A program made the translations under genes and the position numbers. A DNA stretch of 17,091 bases from JAEUIE01 sp035430005 (GTDB taxonomy: Bacteria; Planctomycetota; Planctomycetia; Gemmatales; HRBIN36): the NCBI GenBank assembly GCA_035430005.1, contig DAOMFV010000115.1, positions 1 to 17,091 on the forward strand, in the 5' to 3' direction. The notes under the pieces were generated by a model. The model was not told the origin of the DNA and ran no database searches. It saw nothing but the letters and a program-made list of their open reading frames with translations. Of this stretch, positions 13,329-17,091 are shown in pieces. How positions within the stretch are numbered: the stretch's first letter is position 1; each line of letters begins with the position of its first letter.

Positions 13329-14447
13329 CTAACCTGTCGTTCGCACCTCCCACATATCCCACGAACGTTGCTTGACCTGCGTGAGGAAGGTCTGGACATT
13401 AGGAGTAATCCAACTGACATTGTGGCCAACTCCGCCGTTCACAAATCCAGTGATGCGCATCTTCTTCAATGCCACCAACAAGTTGACTTCAGGAGGAATA
13501 TCATCCCGTTTCAGACGTAAACCCATCGAATCATTGCCTGCGTCGCCGTTGATTCTTGCGGTCAGGCTGCCGGTACTGCTCCAATCCATCAAGGCACGAG
13601 TTGCAATGGTATCGTCTCCCGCTCCGCCGGACTGGCTGATGCCAAGTGAACCTAACAACGGAAGGTTGGCGTTGACCGTCAATTGATCGCTCCCTGCCCC
13701 GCCTCGTTGATTCACGGTTACCTTGGAGGAAGCGTCGATCCCTTTTGTTCCGAGATCTGTCCACAATTGGTCATTTCCCGCGCCGCCGTCCTGATCGATC
13801 AAAATGGGCGAGGCTGCCCCCATCGTCCCAGCCACCGAACTCGACAGGAAATCGTCACCGCCATTACCGGTTTCTAGAAGGGTCAACCCCTTCTTGACAT
13901 TGCCAAAGATTGCTCCAATGTAGTCATTTCCCGCGCCGCCTGAGGCATTCACGACCAGGTTAGCCAACAAGTCAGTTGGGTGAGGCTGAGGCCAATCAGC
14001 AGATTGAGTCGATCCGCTTCCGGATACCGGGTCATTGCCATTCGTCAAGGGCACGATCAGCGGGCCGCCGAAATCAAAGAAGGCTGAATCATTGCCTGCT
14101 CCCAGATCGACATTGATTGTCTTGCTCCACTGCATCGTGCCGCCATCCAACCGATAATTCATGACATCGTCGCCACCACCAAGGTCGACCACAATCTTCT
14201 TGATGGATGAACTCTGAAACGTCGAGACGGGTGTGAGTACACCCATCGGAACATCAGAAATGGTTCGCCAACTCACCATTAACTGATCAGTATCATCATT
14301 TTGAGTGATGCTGAGCGATTCCGGGCTGGCATCACCATGAATGCTCAGCGTTGTACCATTGTCAAGGAGTGACAGCGTTACCGCCGGTAACTGTCGATCC
14401 TCCAGTGACTCGACCTGGCACTTCATTCTTCGCATCGGCTTGGTCAT
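13329..14447 (-). CDS. Exported RTX-like repeat protein with LEPR-XLL-type leader motif
   Basis: This 372-residue protein starts MTKPMRRMKC then VESLEDRQLPAV (12-23), the ESLEDR/LEPR-type N-terminal motif common in large extracellular planctomycete proteins. The body has about eight Gly/Asp motifs of RTX (hemolysin-type calcium-binding) kind: DLGGGDD (88-94), DLGAGND (114-120), GGAGND (170-175), GNGGDD (194-199), GGAGND (221-226), GGAGSD (249-254), GGAGDD (274-279) and GDAGND (301-306), plus a decayed GGVGHN (338-343). They are spaced 20-50 residues apart instead of in tandem nonapeptides, so a continuous calcium-binding beta-roll is doubtful. Alternating hydrophobic strands lie between them. 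No enzyme domain is seen. The start was set at ATG 14447, with AGGAG (complement of 14454-14458) six bases upstream, instead of ATG 14492. Confidence 0.75.
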   Translation of the reverse strand: MTKPMRRMKCQVESLEDRQLPAVTLSLLDNGTTLSIHGDASPESLSITQNDDTDQLMVSWRTISDVPMGVLTPVSTFQSSSIKKIVVDLGGGDDVMNYRLDGGTMQWSKTINVDLGAGNDSAFFDFGGPLIVPLTNGNDPVSGSGSTQSADWPQPHPTDLLANLVVNASGGAGNDYIGAIFGNVKKGLTLLETGNGGDDFLSSSVAGTMGAASPILIDQDGGAGNDQLWTDLGTKGIDASSKVTVNQRGGAGSDQLTVNANLPLLGSLGISQSGGAGDDTIATRALMDWSSTGSLTARINGDAGNDSMGLRLKRDDIPPEVNLLVALKKMRITGFVNGGVGHNVSWITPNVQTFLTQVKQRSWDMWEVRTTG

Positions 14448-14457
14448 GGCTGGCTCC

Positions 14458-14491
14458 TGATATCTACCCGGGCAGAGGCGGCTAGATATCA
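14458..14491. promoter_or_regulatory. Inverted repeat next to the RTX-like gene ribosome-binding site
   Basis: TGATATCTA (14458-14466) and TAGATATCA (14483-14491) are perfect 9-base inverted arms around a 16-base spacer. In the leftward mRNA the 3' arm ends in the first base of the AGGAG ribosome-binding site. It may be an operator for a dimeric repressor, or a leader hairpin affecting ribosome access. Confidence 0.45.
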
Positions 14492-14531
14492 TCGACAGCC
14501 TTATGACTCAAGCTGAATACCGTGTGCCAGC

Positions 14532-14562
14532 TTCACTTTGGTGACTTTCTCCCATCTATAAT
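14532..14562 (+). promoter_or_regulatory. Candidate sigma-70-type promoter of the rightward secreted-protein gene
   Basis: TTCACT (14532-14537) and TATAAT (14557-14562) are separated by 19 bases; the -10 is a perfect match and the -35 matches four of six. It points toward the gene at 14727 and would give a leader of roughly 160 bases containing the hairpin at 14649-14677. The 14448-14726 gap otherwise holds only the two inverted repeats listed here. Confidence 0.35.
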
Positions 14563-14648
14563 GACTTTAACGATTATGTGTGTATACACCGCTGAGATCG
14601 GCCCTGCGGTCTGGGGATTCACTCGCCTGGATTATCTCTCTTACCTTA

Positions 14649-14677
14649 TCTTCCATGTTCGCCTTCTACATGGAAGA
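14649..14677. promoter_or_regulatory. 10-bp perfect inverted repeat in the leader of the secreted-protein gene
   Basis: TCTTCCATGT (14649-14658) and ACATGGAAGA (14668-14677) are perfect inverted arms with a 9-base loop, 49 bases before the start codon at 14727. No T-run follows, so it is not a standard terminator. It could be an operator or a leader-RNA stem. Confidence 0.5.
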
Positions 14678-14726
14678 ATAGGGATACAGTCCGTCGCAGC
14701 ATTCGGAACAAGGGGAACGTGACGCC

Positions 14727-17015
14727 ATGCGCTGGTTGTTGGTCTGCGTCAGTCTGTTGTCTGCGCTCGGCTTATTGGCAATGGCCCAGGCTCAGCCTCC
14801 ACAAGCCGCTGCCCCCGGCCCCACCTACCAAGTGCGCCTGCGCTTCAAGATCCATGCCGAGCTGCAGCAACGCTATGCTTATTACAAGCAAATGATTGCT
14901 CGTCTGGAAGCGGCTGGTTTCAAGGCTGCTCCTGGCCGGCCTCGTGAGGAACTCTATGGCGACAGTTTGGCCGGCACCCTGCCCGCTTCCGGTATCGGTA
15001 CCCTGCGAATGGAACGGTTCCTCCGCACCGCCGTACTTGTCCCCGCCGGCTATGCCCTTCCCACCGATGCAGAGAAAACCGTTCTGGTTCGATTCGATCT
15101 CGCCATCACCGGCCCTGATCGTCAACTTGAACTGGAGAAGTTGGCTCGCCAGCAACTCAAGACTCTCGGACTGATTGAGAACACAGGCTACGACAGCCAG
15201 GGTCACACCCGCATCCTTGGCCGGTTGCCTGTTCCTGCTCTCGATGTGCTGCTCAAAGACTCGATGGATGTCGCCATCCCCTCTTCTTTCAAGACCACCA
15301 CCGTTACCGGTAACAAGGCTCCACTCGTTCGACTGGCCATCGTTATCGCAGAAGCCACACCACCGGCACCTGATGTAGCCCTTCCTGCGGGCCCACCCCC
15401 AGGCAAGGAATACCTTGAGAAGATCAGTCCAGATCTGAAGGCGTTCCTCGCCAAAGTTCCTGAAGCTGACCTGGAAAAGCACATGCGTGTGGAACTGGTG
15501 CTACGAGGCAGCCGCCTCACCGAGACCATGCAAGTGCAACTGCATCGCTCTGAAGCGATGTTCATCACCGAAGGCAGCTTCGGCCCCATCGTCACTGGGT
15601 TAATTTCACCTTCTCGATTGACCGTTCTTGCTCAGCAGCCTGATATTTCCACCGTTCGCCTTCCCCAGGCTCCTCCAGGCTTTGTAAAGTCTCAGGAATC
15701 AGGCGTGGAGTTCATCCGTTTCGGTCGTGATCTTGGAACAGGGCCCGCTATTACTCCGGTTGGCTATGATCTTCCTCTTCCAAAGAGGCTCGTCATTATT
15801 GGTGATGATTTCCGTGGCTACCAAAGCAGCATTGGTGCTGGCCTGCCTCGAAACACTCGCTTCATCGACGCTACTGCTGAACTCACTCCCGACTTGCGGC
15901 CAATGCCCGGCATGGACGTGGCGGGCGTGGGAATGAGCACCACTCTGGCCCTTGAGTTCCTTCGCAGTAATCCCCACAACGATGTCATTCTGGTTCGGAT
16001 CAACCCGACTTCGCCCTACCAGATACAACAGATTGGCGAGGCCATTCTCGGTCACTCATGGGGAACACCTGCTTACCTCACCCGAAAAGAAGAATGGAAC
16101 GATGCCGGTACCCGCATTGAAGCTACCAAGCTCGATTTGCGTATTGAACGACGACGCGTGCAAAGCGACTTCGCACTCGAAGAGTCCACCAAAGCCCGAC
16201 GTGAAGAGTACCGCAAGAAACAGGCTGCTCTCGATGCTGCCGAGAAAGCACACTACGAACAAGGCCTCCGGTTCAACGCCTTCAGCAACGATATGCGAAC
16301 CCTCAAAGGCGCTGTCTCGGTTGCCGTCATGATGCAATGGAACCCTGGCTACGCCGATCTGCCTGGCAGCCCTCCTCACCTGCGCTTTGTTTCCACAGAA
16401 GTGCTTCGATCTTCAGCCTGGTATCAAGCAGTGGCCAATCGTCCCGGTCAGGTCTGGACAGGGTTGTTCCGCGACTTCGATGGTGACAACATCATGGAGT
16501 GGACCACCAACCAGCACGTGGGCCGCCCCGATTTGGCGTTCCTCTCCTGGCGAGCCTTCGGTGCCGCGGCAGTATCGCAGCAAATGCTGCCCGAAAACGC
16601 TGTCGTTGAAGTCATCCTGAACTGGTTCGAAGTCCATGCCACCGGCGCCGATGATAGTGACGCTTACCGCAAGCCGATGGCCAACCTGCACATCAATGTC
16701 CTCAAGCAGCGTGATCCTACTGGAAAGATACTGCCCACCGATGTGTTTGAAGTCGTGGCCCGCACGCCATTCACAGCCGATCGGGTGGAGAATGGCCAGC
16801 GCGGCGCTCACTATCAAAGCATCGTTCGCTTTACGGTACCCGCCGGTGGTGGCCGCTATGCCCTACAAGTGACCGGAGCCGTTCCTGGAACTACAGGTAG
16901 CATCGCGAACGGCGAAAAGGCTGAGATACATCCCAAGATCACCCTCAGCGTCGTCGATCCCGCGAAACGCGCCGCCGGCCGAGTCGTTTACGAAGTGCTG
17001 GCAACACCAGAGTAA
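14727..17015 (+). CDS. Large exported protein, possibly a degenerate subtilase-like fold
   Basis: This 762-residue protein has a signal peptide (1-22, cut near AQAQ). Residues 33-345 are alternating strands and helices without a recognised family. From 353 the pattern resembles a subtilase core that has lost its catalytic residues: RLVIIGDDF (354-362) where the Asp strand would be, RFIDATAEL (378-386), GVGMSTTLALEFL (400-412) where the His helix would be, and NDVILVRINPTS (418-429). A long charged helix, probably a coiled coil, follows (451-513). After it come LKGAVSVAVMMQWNPGY (526-542), then AWYQAVANRPGQVWTGLFRD (564-583), where N571 aligns with the oxyanion Asn of subtilases, and FDGDNIMEW (584-592). 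No GTSxA serine motif is seen. Residues 600-762 are beta-rich. The start is ATG 14727 with AAGGGGAA about ten bases upstream. The fold assignment is inference; export is well supported. Confidence 0.7.
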   Translation: MRWLLVCVSLLSALGLLAMAQAQPPQAAAPGPTYQVRLRFKIHAELQQRYAYYKQMIARLEAAGFKAAPGRPREELYGDSLAGTLPASGIGTLRMERFLRTAVLVPAGYALPTDAEKTVLVRFDLAITGPDRQLELEKLARQQLKTLGLIENTGYDSQGHTRILGRLPVPALDVLLKDSMDVAIPSSFKTTTVTGNKAPLVRLAIVIAEATPPAPDVALPAGPPPGKEYLEKISPDLKAFLAKVPEADLEKHMRVELVLRGSRLTETMQVQLHRSEAMFITEGSFGPIVTGLISPSRLTVLAQQPDISTVRLPQAPPGFVKSQESGVEFIRFGRDLGTGPAITPVGYDLPLPKRLVIIGDDFRGYQSSIGAGLPRNTRFIDATAELTPDLRPMPGMDVAGVGMSTTLALEFLRSNPHNDVILVRINPTSPYQIQQIGEAILGHSWGTPAYLTRKEEWNDAGTRIEATKLDLRIERRRVQSDFALEESTKARREEYRKKQAALDAAEKAHYEQGLRFNAFSNDMRTLKGAVSVAVMMQWNPGYADLPGSPPHLRFVSTEVLRSSAWYQAVANRPGQVWTGLFRDFDGDNIMEWTTNQHVGRPDLAFLSWRAFGAAAVSQQMLPENAVVEVILNWFEVHATGADDSDAYRKPMANLHINVLKQRDPTGKILPTDVFEVVARTPFTADRVENGQRGAHYQSIVRFTVPAGGGRYALQVTGAVPGTTGSIANGEKAEIHPKITLSVVDPAKRAAGRVVYEVLATPE

Positions 17016-17036
17016 TATCACGGTAGCGGAACTCGC

Positions 17037-17091
17037 CTAGAGCCTGTTATGAACTTTCCCAAGCCAATCGCTTAAGAAGTAATCCAACGAA
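17037..17091. mobile_element. Possible insertion-sequence end at the right edge
   Basis: After CTAG (17037-17040) the sequence AGCCTGTTATGAACTTT (17041-17057) resembles terminal inverted repeats of IS5-family elements, many of which begin GAGCCTGTT or similar and target CTAG or TA. The window ends before any transposase or opposite end, so this rests on resemblance alone. Confidence 0.25.

Noticed and set aside
14448..14492. 15-residue extension of the RTX-like protein
   Set aside because: ATG 14447 has AGGAG six bases upstream and puts the ESLEDR motif near the N-terminus, as in related leaders. The extension crosses the inverted repeat.

Overview
The window looks like chromosomal DNA of a planctomycete, most likely of the Gemmata group. 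This is inferred from the mix of families: a fused membrane/spermidine-synthase-like protein, a membrane Ser/Thr kinase with helical repeats next to a stand-alone ECF-type sigma factor, a membrane FHA protein, and a secreted protein with the ESLEDRQLPA leader motif. Short GC-rich paired palindromes also sit between genes and inside one of them. No rRNA, tRNA or CRISPR was seen.

Layout: ten genes are read leftward (minus strand) from about 14447 down to 1. In transcription order they are: a secreted RTX-like repeat protein (13329-14447); a six-helix membrane protein with a C-terminal FHA domain (12353-13261); a Ser/Thr kinase with one membrane segment and a helical-repeat sensor part (10135-12303); an ECF-type sigma factor (9278-10003); a four-helix membrane protein of unknown role (8683-9210); 2-oxoglutarate dehydrogenase E1 (5797-8556) and E2 (4448-5653); a GT87/DUF2029-type membrane glycosyltransferase (3144-4352); a fused membrane/spermidine-synthase-like protein (662-3013); and the N-terminus of a secreted glycoside hydrolase family 2 protein that runs off the left edge (1-496). 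One gene is read rightward: a large secreted protein (14727-17015) that looks like a degenerate subtilase fold. A 279-base gap (14448-14726) separates the two divergent genes and carries two inverted repeats and a promoter-like site. The last bases may be the start of an insertion sequence.

How the genes work together: E1 and E2 are the first two subunits of the TCA-cycle 2-oxoglutarate dehydrogenase complex; no E3 is present here. The FHA protein, kinase and sigma factor form a plausible membrane-to-transcription signalling set: sensing and phosphorylation by the kinase, phosphothreonine recognition by FHA, and output through sigma. The other genes appear to be separate functions.

The most notable feature is a set of paired inverted repeats of about 99-120 bp with REPIN-like architecture (two inverted hairpins around a spacer). 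At least three unrelated sequence families are present. One copy lies in frame inside the GH2 coding region. Two copies begin with the tetranucleotide GTAG known from REP elements, and this tetranucleotide supplies the TAG stop codon of the gene before it (E1 and the kinase). One pair shows a compensatory swap of its inner stem. No RAYT transposase gene is in the window.
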